From Draconibacterium mangrovi (lineage in GTDB: Bacteria > Bacteroidota > Bacteroidia > Bacteroidales > Prolixibacteraceae), in assembly GCF_010586825.1 (NCBI RefSeq), contig NZ_JAAAGB010000001.1, forward strand, positions 868,001 through 932,000: DNA of 64,000 nucleotides, in the 5' to 3' direction. The notes beneath the pieces were generated by a model that was not told the origin of the DNA, did no database searches, and saw only the letters and a list, made by a program, of their open reading frames with translations. This document shows, in pieces, positions 1 to 8,816 of the stretch. Every line of letters begins with the position of its first letter. The first letter of the stretch is position 1. The translations under genes and the position numbers were made by a program.

Positions 1-142
1 TAAAAATGGTATCGAATGTTACGGTATCAGCAGAAAACTGAAGTTGCGCATCAGTAGACGTCAAATATCCCTCGTCCTCACATGAGAAGAACATGACAAG
101 CACAAGGGCTGCAGCCAGTATTTGAAGTAAATATTTAACCAA
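1..142 (-). CDS. N-terminus of an exported lipoprotein (partial, runs off the left edge)
   Basis: Forty-seven codons are visible on the minus strand. They begin at a TTG codon at 140-142, the only possible start because an in-frame stop lies three codons upstream. The product starts with Met-Val-Lys, a hydrophobic stretch of about 15 residues and a lipobox (FFSC, Cys near residue 21), followed by an acidic EDEG linker, so it should be a lipoprotein exported by signal peptidase II. The next residues, QLQFSADTVTFDTIF, resemble the N-terminal beta-strand motif (FSxDTVxFDTxF) that I recall from Bacteroidota surface lipoproteins with beta-helix or Ig-like bodies. That similarity is from memory, and the function of the missing body cannot be told. 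A TATATTTG box lies upstream at 192-199 on the same strand. Confidence 0.6.
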   Translation of the reverse strand, partial: MVKYLLQILAAALVLVMFFSCEDEGYLTSTDAQLQFSADTVTFDTIF

Positions 143-191
143 TTCGAATTAATTTATATCCTTATAACGTCCACTTTTCGCCGTTATTTTA

Positions 192-199
192 CAAATATA
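192..199 (-). promoter_or_regulatory. Putative -7 box upstream of the partial lipoprotein gene
   Basis: Read on the minus strand this is TATATTTG, matching the Bacteroidota -7 consensus TAnnTTTG. It sits about 50 nt upstream of the TTG start at 142. No good -33 TTTG is found at the usual 19-21 nt spacing, so the call is tentative. Confidence 0.35.
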
Positions 200-238
200 A
201 AAAATCAATTCACAATTTTTAACATTTCTTTGCAATCC

Positions 239-1690
239 TTAGCTGTTTACGGCATTTTTTTCAGAAATAAGTAATAAACCAAGCATTGTTATTGCCCCAT
301 TTAGGATAAGCAATTCGAATCCAAACTGATAGCCATTAAAAAGTACCTCGGAGTAACTTGAAATAAAGTAGCACAAAACGGGTGCAAAAATGCCGATGTA
401 CGGCACCCACTTATCTTTCACTTTTCGCGATGAATACATGCCAAACAGAAACAACCCTAAAATTGGACCATAAGTATATCCGGCAACGGTAAACACGGCC
501 ACTACAATGCTCTGATTATTAATGGCTTCGAAAACAAGAATTACCGCAATTAACAGCACTGAAAACATCAAGTGCGACAACATTTTTATACGGCGTTTCT
601 TTTCTTCAGGGTATTTATGGATTTTCAGGAAATCGACAGTAAACGATGTTGTTAACGCAGTTAATGCCGAATCGGCACTTGAATAGGCCGCTGCTGTAAT
701 ACCCAACAAAAAGGCAATTCCCACCGGCAACCCAAAATATTTTAAAGCCAACATCGGGTAAAGATCGTCGGTATTTTCAGGTATGCTAATTCCATGCTCG
801 CGGGCAAAAATGTACAACATTACTCCCAGGCTCAGAAACAGCACCACAGTGAACAGAAACGACAAACTAAACACCAGCATATTTTTCTGTGCCTCCCACT
901 TATTTTTGCACGTCAGGTTTTTTTGCATCATATCCTGATCCATACCAACCATAACAATGGTGATAAACATTCCCGATACAAACTGCTTGAAAAAGTTATT
1001 TCCCGAGCGCCAGTCCCAGAAGAAAAGTTGCGAGTTATTATCATCAGCAATGGTTTTCACCAAGCCTGACAGATTCAAATCAAGGCTTCGCGAAATGGCT
1101 ACAATGGTAAAAATAACCGCACTTACCAAAAAGAGTGTTTGCAGCGTATCGGTCCAAACAATGGTTTTAATACCTCCCTTAAAAGTATAAACCCAAATTA
1201 GTGCGATGGTAACAATTACAGTTAACGAAAACGGAATATTAAAAGCATCGAAAAAGGCGATTTGCAACACCCCCGCCACCAAAAATAACCGGAATGCTGC
1301 CCCGATCAGCTTCGAGATCAAAAAGAAAAAGGAGCCGGTTTTGTATGATCGTGGTCCGAAACGTTCATCAAGAAACGAATAGATAGAAACCAGGTTGAGG
1401 CGATAATACAAAGGCAGTAAAATACCTGCTACCAGCCAGTATCCCACAAGGTTTCCGAGAACAAACTGCAGGTACGAAAAGGCCGAATTACCAACTTCTC
1501 CCGGAACAGAAATAAACGTTACTCCCGAGAGTGTGGCTCCAACCATACCAAAGGCTACCAAATACCACGGCGATTTTCGGTTAGCAGTAAAAAAGGCCTG
1601 TGTATCGGCGTTTCGCGCGGTTAACCACGAAATAAAAATCAGTACTAAAAAATAACCAAGTACAATTCCCAGAACAAGATATGGACTCAT
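239..1690 (-). CDS. Sodium:solute symporter (SSS family)
   Basis: A 483-residue integral membrane protein with about 13 hydrophobic segments, the usual size for the SSS family (sodium-coupled uptake of sugars, sialic acids, amino acids and similar). The family-like stretch GATLSGVTFISVPGEVG lies near residues 51-67, and the conserved helix containing AAAYSSADSALTALTTS (about 336-352) is the region that carries the second sodium site in SSS transporters. It starts 9 bp after the stop of the NamZ-like gene on the same strand, so the two are almost certainly co-transcribed. From that context I infer that the substrate is a peptidoglycan-derived sugar such as MurNAc or a related amino sugar. The sequence alone does not fix the substrate. 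Family call is firm. Confidence 0.88.
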   Translation of the reverse strand: MSPYLVLGIVLGYFLVLIFISWLTARNADTQAFFTANRKSPWYLVAFGMVGATLSGVTFISVPGEVGNSAFSYLQFVLGNLVGYWLVAGILLPLYYRLNLVSIYSFLDERFGPRSYKTGSFFFLISKLIGAAFRLFLVAGVLQIAFFDAFNIPFSLTVIVTIALIWVYTFKGGIKTIVWTDTLQTLFLVSAVIFTIVAISRSLDLNLSGLVKTIADDNNSQLFFWDWRSGNNFFKQFVSGMFITIVMVGMDQDMMQKNLTCKNKWEAQKNMLVFSLSFLFTVVLFLSLGVMLYIFAREHGISIPENTDDLYPMLALKYFGLPVGIAFLLGITAAAYSSADSALTALTTSFTVDFLKIHKYPEEKKRRIKMLSHLMFSVLLIAVILVFEAINNQSIVVAVFTVAGYTYGPILGLFLFGMYSSRKVKDKWVPYIGIFAPVLCYFISSYSEVLFNGYQFGFELLILNGAITMLGLLLISEKNAVNS

Positions 1691-1699
1691 AGTTTTTGT

Positions 1700-2869
1700 T
1701 TATTCGAAATCGGGGTATAATAAATATTTTTTTCTCAGTTGTTTAAATTCTTCCAGCCCGGGTTGCCAGCTTTCAATAATTTCAGCTTCGCTTTTCCCTT
1801 CTCTGATTTGTTTGATGATCAAGTCGGTTCCGGCAAGCAAGTTCAGCCAGCGTTCACGTGTTAGGAAATCAGACTCGTTCTCGTATTTATTGTAGAAGTC
1901 GAGGAAGTATTTCAAGGTAAATTTTGGCGATTCTTCCAATGTTCGCAAATCAACACCGTAACATTTTTTGTCTTTGTTTAGCGGATCGATCGCCACACCG
2001 GGAACACTACGAGGGGTAAATTCAAAAGTGCCAAGATTTTCGTTTAAACCACCCAACACCTGAAACGGAAAATCGGTTCCGCGTCCAACGCTTACACTGG
2101 TAGCTTCAAAAAAGCATAACGATGGATATAAACGCACTGAAAGATCGTTGGGCAAATTTGGCGATGGGCGTACCGGCAAAGAATAAACCATCGAATGATC
2201 GTAGTTTTCTACCGGAATAACCGTAAGATCGCATTTTTTACTGGCAGCGTGCCAGCCTTCGTCATTGATCATATTTGCGAGTTCGCCAACCGTACATCCG
2301 TGAACAATAGGAATGGGATCGAGACTTACAAACGATTCAAAACCTTCTTCCCTGATTGGTCCGGCCACATAATCGCCATTCGGATTTGGACGATCGAAAA
2401 CAATTAGCGGAATATCATACTCAGCACAGGCCTCGATAACGTAATGCATGGTTGAAATGTAGGTGTAAAAGCGGCAACCTACATCCTGAATATCGAAAAT
2501 AACCACGTCCAGTCCATCAAAATGTTCTGCAGTCGGTTTTTTGTTTTTTCCGTAGAGCGAAAAAACCGGCAAGCCCGTGTTTTTATCCAGCCCGTCCACT
2601 ACTTCTCCTCCGGCCGAAACATCGCCTCTGAAACCATGTTCAGGCGCAAATATCTTTTTAACATCAACTTCGTGATTCAATAAAAAATCAACCAGGTGCT
2701 GGCCTTTAGCAATAGAGGTGTTGTTTACAACCAACCCCACATTTTTGCCTTTCAAGGCATCTAAATATAGCGAAGTACGCTCCGCTCCTACAATAATTTC
2801 ATTATCTTGCAGTGCCAGGCAACCACTTGCCGAGATCCATAAAACTAACACTAAAAAAATCCTGAACAT
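1700..2869 (-). CDS. namZ: NamZ-like exo-beta-N-acetylmuramidase (DUF1343), lipoprotein or exported
   Basis: The likely start is the ATG at 2867-2869, because it begins a clean signal sequence (MFRIFLVLVLWISASGC, lipobox ASGC). An in-frame start at 2929 would put 20 basic residues before it. The mature protein of about 370 residues is DUF1343: PEHGFRG (about 76-82), FDIQDVGCRFYTY (about 125-137), DRPNPNG (about 159-165) and GRGTDFPFQVLGG (about 262-274) are the conserved blocks. Characterised members (Bacillus NamZ/YbbC, Tannerella) cleave MurNAc from the non-reducing end of peptidoglycan glycans. The gene is followed at 9 bp by an SSS transporter and faces a divergent NagZ-AmiE-like fusion, so the neighbourhood fits stepwise breakdown and uptake of muropeptides. 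The function is inferred by family and context, with high confidence in the family. Confidence 0.88.
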   Translation of the reverse strand: MFRIFLVLVLWISASGCLALQDNEIIVGAERTSLYLDALKGKNVGLVVNNTSIAKGQHLVDFLLNHEVDVKKIFAPEHGFRGDVSAGGEVVDGLDKNTGLPVFSLYGKNKKPTAEHFDGLDVVIFDIQDVGCRFYTYISTMHYVIEACAEYDIPLIVFDRPNPNGDYVAGPIREEGFESFVSLDPIPIVHGCTVGELANMINDEGWHAASKKCDLTVIPVENYDHSMVYSLPVRPSPNLPNDLSVRLYPSLCFFEATSVSVGRGTDFPFQVLGGLNENLGTFEFTPRSVPGVAIDPLNKDKKCYGVDLRTLEESPKFTLKYFLDFYNKYENESDFLTRERWLNLLAGTDLIIKQIREGKSEAEIIESWQPGLEEFKQLRKKYLLYPDFE

Positions 2870-3044
2870 AGGCTTTAAAATATTACATTTGCGCAAGCGA
2901 AGATAGTTTTTAAATTTTTTAAAAAGCAATCATTTAGTTAAAAAATTGAAACGGAAACGAATTAAAATTATCATGCGCTATTTGTACTATTTTATTTCGA
3001 TGAACGTTAAACGTGTAGCACAAATTTTTAGCGAATTTACAACG

Positions 3045-5993
3045 ATGAAACCAACACCTGTAATATTTCTACTTTTTACCATTTTAGTATTATCTCTGGC
3101 GAACTATACCTCGGCCCAGGAACCTCCGTATCTGAAATACAAGAACGATGAATGGGTAAACCAGCAACTCGAAAAAATGAGTTTGGATGAGCGTATTGCC
3201 CAGCTGATGATGATTACCGTTTACCCGAAACAGAACAATGCGGCCAAGGCCATTTTCAGGAAAAGAATACAGGACTGGAAACCTGGTGGAATTCTGGTAA
3301 TGCAAGGCTCGCCCACAAAAAATGCCGATTGGATCAATCAGTTCCAGGAAGCTTCTGAAACTCCACTTTTGGTGGCTATCGACGGCGAATGGGGGCCAGC
3401 TATGCGAACCGACAGCACAATTGTTTATCCTTACGCACAATCGTTGGGGGCGGTGCAGGATACTTCCCTCCTTTACCAAATGGGGCAGGATTTTGCCAGC
3501 CAGTTAAAACGTATGGGAATTCAAATGAATTTTGCTCCGGTTGCCGATATTAACACCAATCCGTTTAACCCGGTTATCGGTTTTCGTTCGTTTGGAGAAC
3601 AAAAACACAATGTAGCTGAAAAGTCGTGGATGGTGGCAAAAGGCATGCAGGACAACAACGTTATTCCGGTGGCCAAACATTTTCCCGGGCATGGCGATAC
3701 CAAAACCGATTCGCACAAAACATTGCCGCTTATTCCGCATTCGAAAAGTCGTATCGACAGCATTGAAAGTTACCCGTTCCGATATTTATCGGATAAGGGA
3801 ATTGCAGGAATTATGTCGGGGCATTTAAATGTTCCTTCGCTCGATGATTCAGGGATTACCTCATCGCTTTCGAAAAAAGTAGTTACCGATTATTTGAAAG
3901 ATGAGATTGGCTACAAAGGTTTTGTGGTTACCGACGCCATTACCATGAAAGGCGTACAAACTACGGAAGGAAGAGCTGAACTGGAAGCCCTGATCGCCGG
4001 AAACGATATGATAGAGTTTGTGGATGATGCCGGAAAAGCTGTGGCAACCATAAAAGCGGCCATTGCCAACGGCGAAATTACCGAAGATGAAATAAACGAA
4101 AAGTGCAGAACCGTTTTGGCGCTAAAACGCTGGGTGGGACTAAACAACTACCAAGCGGTAGATTTAAAAAATATCACTGCCGATCTTAACGCTCCCGAAT
4201 ATCAGGTTACCAACCGAAAACTGATAAAAAAATCGATGACAGTCGTTATAAATAACGACAGTACACTTCCGGTGCAGAACCTAGAGAAACGCAATATTGC
4301 AACAGTAATGATTGGTGGCGACCAAAATTCGGCCTTTCAAAATATGCTGGCAAAATACACTGGCATGGATCATTTTTGGCTGCCAAAAGATGCCTCCGAA
4401 AAAACCTGGGCAAATCTTCGTCATGAACTGAGCAACTACAACTTCGTTATTGCCGGAATTACAGGAATCAATAAATACTCATCAAACGATTATGGCATTT
4501 CTGAAATACAAAAACAAGCGGTTATTGATCTTGTACATGAACAAAACGTGGTATTTACGCTTTTCGGGAACGCTTATGCATTAAAACACTTCGCCAACAT
4601 TCATCATGCCGATGCATTGATCGTGGCTCATCAGGATAATGAACTGACACAAGAACTGGCAGCACAGCTTGTTTTTGGGGCATTCAAAGCCAACGGAAAA
4701 CTTCCGGTTACCTCCGACAGGCGTTTTAAAGCCGGTGATGGATTAGAAGTTGCCTCCAACCAAACGTTTTCATACACCATTCCCGAGGAAGCCGGAATGA
4801 GTTCTGCTATTCTGAACCGGAAAATCGACTCGCTGGCGAATCTTGGAATTTCGGAAGGTGCATACCCCGGCTGCCAGGTTTTGGTGGCCAAAGACGGGCA
4901 GGTGGTTTTTCACAAGTGCTACGGTTTTCAAACTTACGACAGCATTTACCCGGTAAATCAGAATAATATTTACGACTGGGCTTCGGTTACGAAAGTTACA
5001 GGGCCGCTACCTGCAATCATGAGATTGGTTGACGAGGGAAAAATGAACGTAGATGATAAGTTTAGCAAGTACTGGCCTGATTTTATTGGCAGCAACAAAG
5101 AAAACCTAAGCTTTCGTGAGATCTTAGCTCACCAGGCTCGTTTGGCTTCATGGATCGCTTTCTGGACAATGACCGTACAGAAAGACGGCACACTCGATAA
5201 AAATGTGTTTAAAGATCAGCCTTCGCTACAATTTGATGTTCGCGTGTCGGAACATTTGTGTATGAATCACGACTTCAGAACAACAATGTTCGATACCATT
5301 CGCACCTCAAAACTTCTACCCCGAAAAAAATACCTCTATTCGGGATTAAGCTTTTACCTTTACCCAGATATTATTGAAAACCTTACCGGCACTCCGTACG
5401 AATCGTATGTAAAAAACACTTTCTACCGGCCTTTGGGGGCGCATACCATTACCTTTAATGCTTACAAACATTTTCCGCTTAGCCAGATTATTCCTACCGA
5501 AACGGATGACTTTTTCAGAATGGAAAAACTGCGGGGTTATGTACACGACGAAGGAGCGGCAATGATGGGCGGCGTATCGGGAAATGCCGGTTTATTTGGC
5601 TCAACAAACGACCTGGCCAAAGTATTTCAAATGTACTTGCAAAAAGGATATTTTGGTGGACGGCGATATATTTCCGACTTAACGCTTAACGAATTTACAC
5701 GTATCCAGTATCCCGAAAATAAAAACCGCAGAGGGCTTGGTTTCGATAAACCTAAGATCGACAACTATAAAAATAACCTGGAAGATGCCTACCCTGCAGT
5801 GTCGAGCAGCAAAAGCAGTTTTGGGCACAGCGGATACACCGGAACTTTTGCCTGGGCCGATCCCGAAAACGGGCTGCTATACATTTTTATGTCGAACCGT
5901 GTTTACCCTACCCGCGACAACAGCAAACTCTACGAATTGAACATTCGTACAGCGATGCATCAGGCCATTTACGACAGCATTATCTCTGAATAA
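3045..5993 (+). CDS. Exported GH3 N-acetylglucosaminidase fused to serine beta-lactamase-fold amidase (NagZ-AmiE type)
   Basis: I choose the ATG at 3045 because it opens a good signal peptide (MKPTPVIFLLFTILVLSLA, cleavage near TSAQ). Upstream in-frame ATGs would bury it. The product is 982 residues. The GH3 part (about 30-370) has KHFPGHG at 211-217 and DSH at 222-224, the NagZ loop that supplies the His-Asp general acid/base, and VVTDAITM with the nucleophile Asp near 297. A middle GH3 C-terminal-like domain spans about 380-570. The C-terminal beta-lactamase fold (about 590-970) has SVTK (Ser647, Lys650), YSG near 765 and HSG near 928. In Bacillus subtilis, NagZ and AmiE (a beta-lactamase-fold MurNAc-L-alanine amidase) are adjacent separate genes beside namZ. 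Here they appear joined. The enzymatic roles are inferred, the domain architecture is seen. Confidence 0.85.
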   Translation: MKPTPVIFLLFTILVLSLANYTSAQEPPYLKYKNDEWVNQQLEKMSLDERIAQLMMITVYPKQNNAAKAIFRKRIQDWKPGGILVMQGSPTKNADWINQFQEASETPLLVAIDGEWGPAMRTDSTIVYPYAQSLGAVQDTSLLYQMGQDFASQLKRMGIQMNFAPVADINTNPFNPVIGFRSFGEQKHNVAEKSWMVAKGMQDNNVIPVAKHFPGHGDTKTDSHKTLPLIPHSKSRIDSIESYPFRYLSDKGIAGIMSGHLNVPSLDDSGITSSLSKKVVTDYLKDEIGYKGFVVTDAITMKGVQTTEGRAELEALIAGNDMIEFVDDAGKAVATIKAAIANGEITEDEINEKCRTVLALKRWVGLNNYQAVDLKNITADLNAPEYQVTNRKLIKKSMTVVINNDSTLPVQNLEKRNIATVMIGGDQNSAFQNMLAKYTGMDHFWLPKDASEKTWANLRHELSNYNFVIAGITGINKYSSNDYGISEIQKQAVIDLVHEQNVVFTLFGNAYALKHFANIHHADALIVAHQDNELTQELAAQLVFGAFKANGKLPVTSDRRFKAGDGLEVASNQTFSYTIPEEAGMSSAILNRKIDSLANLGISEGAYPGCQVLVAKDGQVVFHKCYGFQTYDSIYPVNQNNIYDWASVTKVTGPLPAIMRLVDEGKMNVDDKFSKYWPDFIGSNKENLSFREILAHQARLASWIAFWTMTVQKDGTLDKNVFKDQPSLQFDVRVSEHLCMNHDFRTTMFDTIRTSKLLPRKKYLYSGLSFYLYPDIIENLTGTPYESYVKNTFYRPLGAHTITFNAYKHFPLSQIIPTETDDFFRMEKLRGYVHDEGAAMMGGVSGNAGLFGSTNDLAKVFQMYLQKGYFGGRRYISDLTLNEFTRIQYPENKNRRGLGFDKPKIDNYKNNLEDAYPAVSSSKSSFGHSGYTGTFAWADPENGLLYIFMSNRVYPTRDNSKLYELNIRTAMHQAIYDSIISE

Positions 5994-6254
5994 AATCCGG
6001 ACGACATTCTTCCCTTAAAAAATGTTAACAGATACCTGAATACAACCTGTTCTACAACATATCGCCAAAATCGAATATCGCTACATACCAGCCTTTTACG
6101 ATAACTAAAAACCTTCGTAATACACATAATTTTCCTCTTGTGTTATAACATTTAACAATCGCTGTTCGTGAAGCTTTTATTATTAAATTATTAATTATAA
6201 TTTTAATGCACGTTCTTTACAAATACAATATTTATTAATTAATACCACAGCGAT
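5994..6254. other. AT-rich intergenic region, no gene seen
   Basis: About 260 bp between the NagZ-AmiE fusion and the small HTH gene. It is strongly AT-rich near 6175-6245, probably the promoter region of the small HTH gene, but no convincing TTTG/TAnnTTTG pair, terminator or small gene was found. Confidence 0.4.
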
Positions 6255-6506
6255 ATGGAAAAAAGAATAACATTTAACGAGCTGCGAAAAATTAAAGACA
6301 GCTTACCTGACGGTTCGATTAGACAAATAGCGCAAGAATTTGAATTAAGAGAAGAAACTGTCAGGAATTATTTCGGAGGCGCTAACTACACCGATGGAAG
6401 AGCAGTGGGAATTCACATGGAGCCGGGACCAAACGGAGGAATAGTTCTCCTGGACGATACGGCAATTTTGGAACGAGCGCAGCAATTAGCTGGTACAGCG
6501 GTTTAA
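6255..6506 (+). CDS. Small helix-turn-helix-like protein of unknown role
   Basis: An 83-residue protein. Residues about 5-40 (TFNELRKIKDSLPDGSIRQ followed by IAQEFELREETVRNYFGG) look like a helix-turn-helix: a DGSIRQIAQEF helix, a turn, then an REETVRNYF recognition-type helix. The C-terminal half (GIHMEPGPNGGIVLLDDTAIL) is a short beta-like segment ending in an acidic helix. I recall similar 80-90-residue proteins in Bacteroidales, usually annotated as DNA-binding or hypothetical, but cannot name a family. It is monocistronic: a strong hairpin terminator follows immediately, and a long AT-rich leader precedes it. The high conservation-like character and isolated transcription suggest an abundant small DNA-binding protein; this is inference. 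Confidence 0.7.
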   Translation: MEKRITFNELRKIKDSLPDGSIRQIAQEFELREETVRNYFGGANYTDGRAVGIHMEPGPNGGIVLLDDTAILERAQQLAGTAV

Positions 6507-6532
6507 TAGAGAAAAAAATAAAAATATTTAAG

Positions 6533-6564
6533 AAACTGTCCTATATTTATGGGGCAGTTTTTTT
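6533..6564 (+). terminator. Intrinsic terminator after the small HTH gene
   Basis: AAACTGTCC and GGGGCAGTTT can form a stem of about nine pairs around a TATATTTAT-type loop, followed by seven T residues. It lies 27 bp after the stop codon. Confidence 0.75.
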
Positions 6565-6592
6565 ATGTCAATTATATCTAAACCATTACCTC

Positions 6593-7387
6593 ATGAAGAA
6601 ATTTACATTTTTTATTTCACTTGCATTTCTAACAGCATTATTTAGTTCGTGCGAAGCACCCTGGCAACCGGTGTTTAATGGCGAAAATCTCGATGGATGG
6701 GAAACATTCATTGGAACTCCGCTTACCGGATTCGAACAGCTACACGAACAGGCTACACCCGAAGAAGTATTTAAAGTTGTTGATGTTGACGGCGAAAAGC
6801 TTATTCACATTTCAGGAGAAGTAAACGGCTCGCTGGCTACTGTCGATACTTTTTCCAACTACCACCTGGAATTGGTATTTAAGTGGGGCGATCAGGTTTA
6901 CACCAATCGAAACAGCGGACTGCTGTATCATAGTTTTGGCGAATTTGGTGAGGCTATTGGCACATGGATGACCAACATTGAATGCCAGCTAATGCACGAA
7001 AAGCTGGGAGACACTTACCTGATGAACAACACTTGCTGCGAAACTGAAATCACAAAAACTGACGAAGGTTTTCAATTTTCAAAAGGCGGAGAACTTACCC
7101 AATTTGGAAAAGACTTTAACGGCCCGGGTATAAAAAAAGCGGTTGATGCAGAAAACCCATTAGGCGAATGGAACACTGTTGAGCTGTACAGTTACGGCCG
7201 CACTACGGTTCATGTGGTTAACGGACAAGTTACCATGGTAAATACCAATACCGGAATTAATGAAGATGGACGTATAAAACCGCTGAGTTCAGGAAAAATC
7301 CAAATCCAGTCTGAAGGCGGTGATTTATTTGTAAAATCAGTCCGGATAAAACCAATTAAGGAAATTCCTGCCGAAATCCTTCAATAA
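6593..7387 (+). CDS. DUF1080 (3-keto-disaccharide hydrolase fold) lipoprotein
   Basis: A 264-residue protein with a lipoprotein signal (MKKFTFFISLAFLTALFSSC, Cys20). The body is the DUF1080/3-keto-disaccharide hydrolase concanavalin-like domain: GWETFIGTPLTG near the start, the core YHLELVFKWGD (about 84-94), NSGLLYHSFGE (about 103-113), a NIECQLMHEK block, and the closing GKIQIQSEGGDLFVKSVRIKP. Characterised relatives hydrolyse 3-keto-glycosides produced by glucoside 3-dehydrogenases, and many others are uncharacterised. Placed between two terminators, it seems to be a single-gene unit. Other genes in the window with possible links are the Gfo/Idh/MocA lipoprotein and the PQQ protein, but they are too far away to be an operon. 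Family call good, substrate unknown. Confidence 0.85.
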   Translation: MKKFTFFISLAFLTALFSSCEAPWQPVFNGENLDGWETFIGTPLTGFEQLHEQATPEEVFKVVDVDGEKLIHISGEVNGSLATVDTFSNYHLELVFKWGDQVYTNRNSGLLYHSFGEFGEAIGTWMTNIECQLMHEKLGDTYLMNNTCCETEITKTDEGFQFSKGGELTQFGKDFNGPGIKKAVDAENPLGEWNTVELYSYGRTTVHVVNGQVTMVNTNTGINEDGRIKPLSSGKIQIQSEGGDLFVKSVRIKPIKEIPAEILQ

Positions 7388-7398
7388 AAAATATACTT

Positions 7399-7433
7399 TA
7401 TACCCGTTTCTTTCGCAAACGGGTATATTTTTG
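7399..7433 (+). terminator. Terminator of the DUF1080 gene overlapping a -7 box for the permease gene
   Basis: TATACCCGTTT (7399-7409) and AAACGGGTATA (7417-7427) form an 11-bp stem with a 7-nt loop, followed by TTTTTG. The last bases also create TATTTTTG (7426-7433), a TAnnTTTG box 27 nt ahead of the next ATG, so terminator and promoter appear to share sequence. Confidence 0.75.
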
Positions 7434-7460
7434 CGCAAATTTTAAACAAATACAAAAAAC

Positions 7461-8666
7461 ATGAGTGGTAAAACTTTACGTGAACAATTAACCTTCAAAA
7501 ACACCGTATTGGGTGTACAGTTCTTATTTGTGGCTTTTGGTGCTACCGTTTTGGTGCCGCTGCTTGTGGGCATCGATCCGGCAGTTGCTCTTTTTACAGC
7601 AGGCATGGGCACGCTGATTTTTCATTTTATTACCAAAGGACAGGTACCTGTTTTCCTTGGTAGCAGCTTTGCTTTTATTGCACCAATTATTGAAGCCACA
7701 AAACTTTATGGCTGGCCCGGTACACTTTCAGGAATTATTGCTGTTGGTGTGGTTTACGGCGTAGTTTCAGCACTGGTTAAATTACGTGGATTAACCTTTG
7801 TCGAGCGTCTTTTCCCAGCGGTTGTTGTTGGCCCCATCATCCTGTTAATTGGATTATCGCTGGCATCCACTGCTGTTGACATGGCAAAAACCGACTGGCT
7901 GATTGCCGTGGTTTCGTTACTTACTGCCGTAACAGTAGTTATTTTCGGGAAAAAAATGATCAAACTGATTCCTATATTCATTGCCATAATTGTTGGTTAC
8001 GTTCTTTCCATAATAATGGGGAAAGTTGATTTGACCCCCATTAAAGAGGCTGCTTGGATAGGTTTGCCCGAGTTTACCGCTCCTAAATTTAGCTGGCAGG
8101 CTATTTTGTACATGATTCCGGTAGCCATTGCCCCGATTATCGAACACGTGGGCGATATGTATGCCATTGGTGGTGTATGCGACAAAAACTTTATTGAAAA
8201 ACCAGGTTTGCACCGTACGCTGCTTGGTGATGGTATTGCCAGCGGACTGGCCGGTTTTTTCGGAGGTGTGCCTAACACCACTTACTCTGAAGTAACCGGA
8301 GCCATAACACTTACCAAGGTTACAAATCCATTTATTTTACGCATAGCGGCAATAACCGCAATTGTTTTTGCTTTTGTTGGAAAAATCAGTGGTTTCCTGA
8401 AAACCATTCCACAGGCAGTGCTGGGCGGAATTATGCTTCTCCTTTTTGGAATGATCGCATCTATCGGTATTAAAACGCTGGTTGATTCAAAAACCAACAT
8501 GAATGAAACCCGTAACCAGGTTATTGTGTCAATTGTTCTGACCGTTGGAATTGGTGGCGCGGTTATTTCTTACGGAACCTTCTCGCTGGCAGGCATTGGT
8601 TTGGCTGCTGCTGTTGGTATCATCCTTAATTTGGTGTTACCTGCAACTAAAAAAGAAGATTTATAA
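7461..8666 (+). CDS. uraA: Uracil/xanthine permease (NCS2 family, UraA-like)
   Basis: A 401-residue membrane protein with about 12-14 hydrophobic segments, the length of NCS2 nucleobase:cation symporters. Visible family motifs include FVAFGATVLVPLLVGIDPA near the N-terminus, GSSFAFIAPI (about 74-83), the helix-8 region PIIEHVGDMYAIG with its conserved Glu and His (about 229-241), and FFGGVPNTTYSEVTGAI (about 264-280), whose NxxTYxE signature is characteristic of UraA/uracil permeases rather than xanthine carriers. It imports uracil across the inner membrane. It is transcribed alone, from a putative promoter overlapping the preceding terminator, and ends in a perfect palindromic terminator. 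Family call firm, uracil likely. Confidence 0.88.
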   Translation: MSGKTLREQLTFKNTVLGVQFLFVAFGATVLVPLLVGIDPAVALFTAGMGTLIFHFITKGQVPVFLGSSFAFIAPIIEATKLYGWPGTLSGIIAVGVVYGVVSALVKLRGLTFVERLFPAVVVGPIILLIGLSLASTAVDMAKTDWLIAVVSLLTAVTVVIFGKKMIKLIPIFIAIIVGYVLSIIMGKVDLTPIKEAAWIGLPEFTAPKFSWQAILYMIPVAIAPIIEHVGDMYAIGGVCDKNFIEKPGLHRTLLGDGIASGLAGFFGGVPNTTYSEVTGAITLTKVTNPFILRIAAITAIVFAFVGKISGFLKTIPQAVLGGIMLLLFGMIASIGIKTLVDSKTNMNETRNQVIVSIVLTVGIGGAVISYGTFSLAGIGLAAAVGIILNLVLPATKKEDL

Positions 8667-8693
8667 GAAGGATCGAGTTGCTTGCTTCGAGAT

Positions 8694-8735
8694 AAAAAAA
8701 GGATCGGATCTTTTAAAAGATCCGATCCTTTTTCT
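8694..8735. terminator. Perfect palindromic terminator after the permease
   Basis: GGATCGGATCTTTT (8701-8714) is followed directly by its exact reverse complement (8715-8728), with an A-run before and a T-rich tract after. It could stop transcription in either direction. Confidence 0.8.
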
Positions 8736-8816
8736 TTTTCCTATAGGAAATTATATCTAAGCTCTATTTCTGACATTCCCTGGGTGCAGACAGCTTGTCA
8801 TAAATTCATTTCCGGC

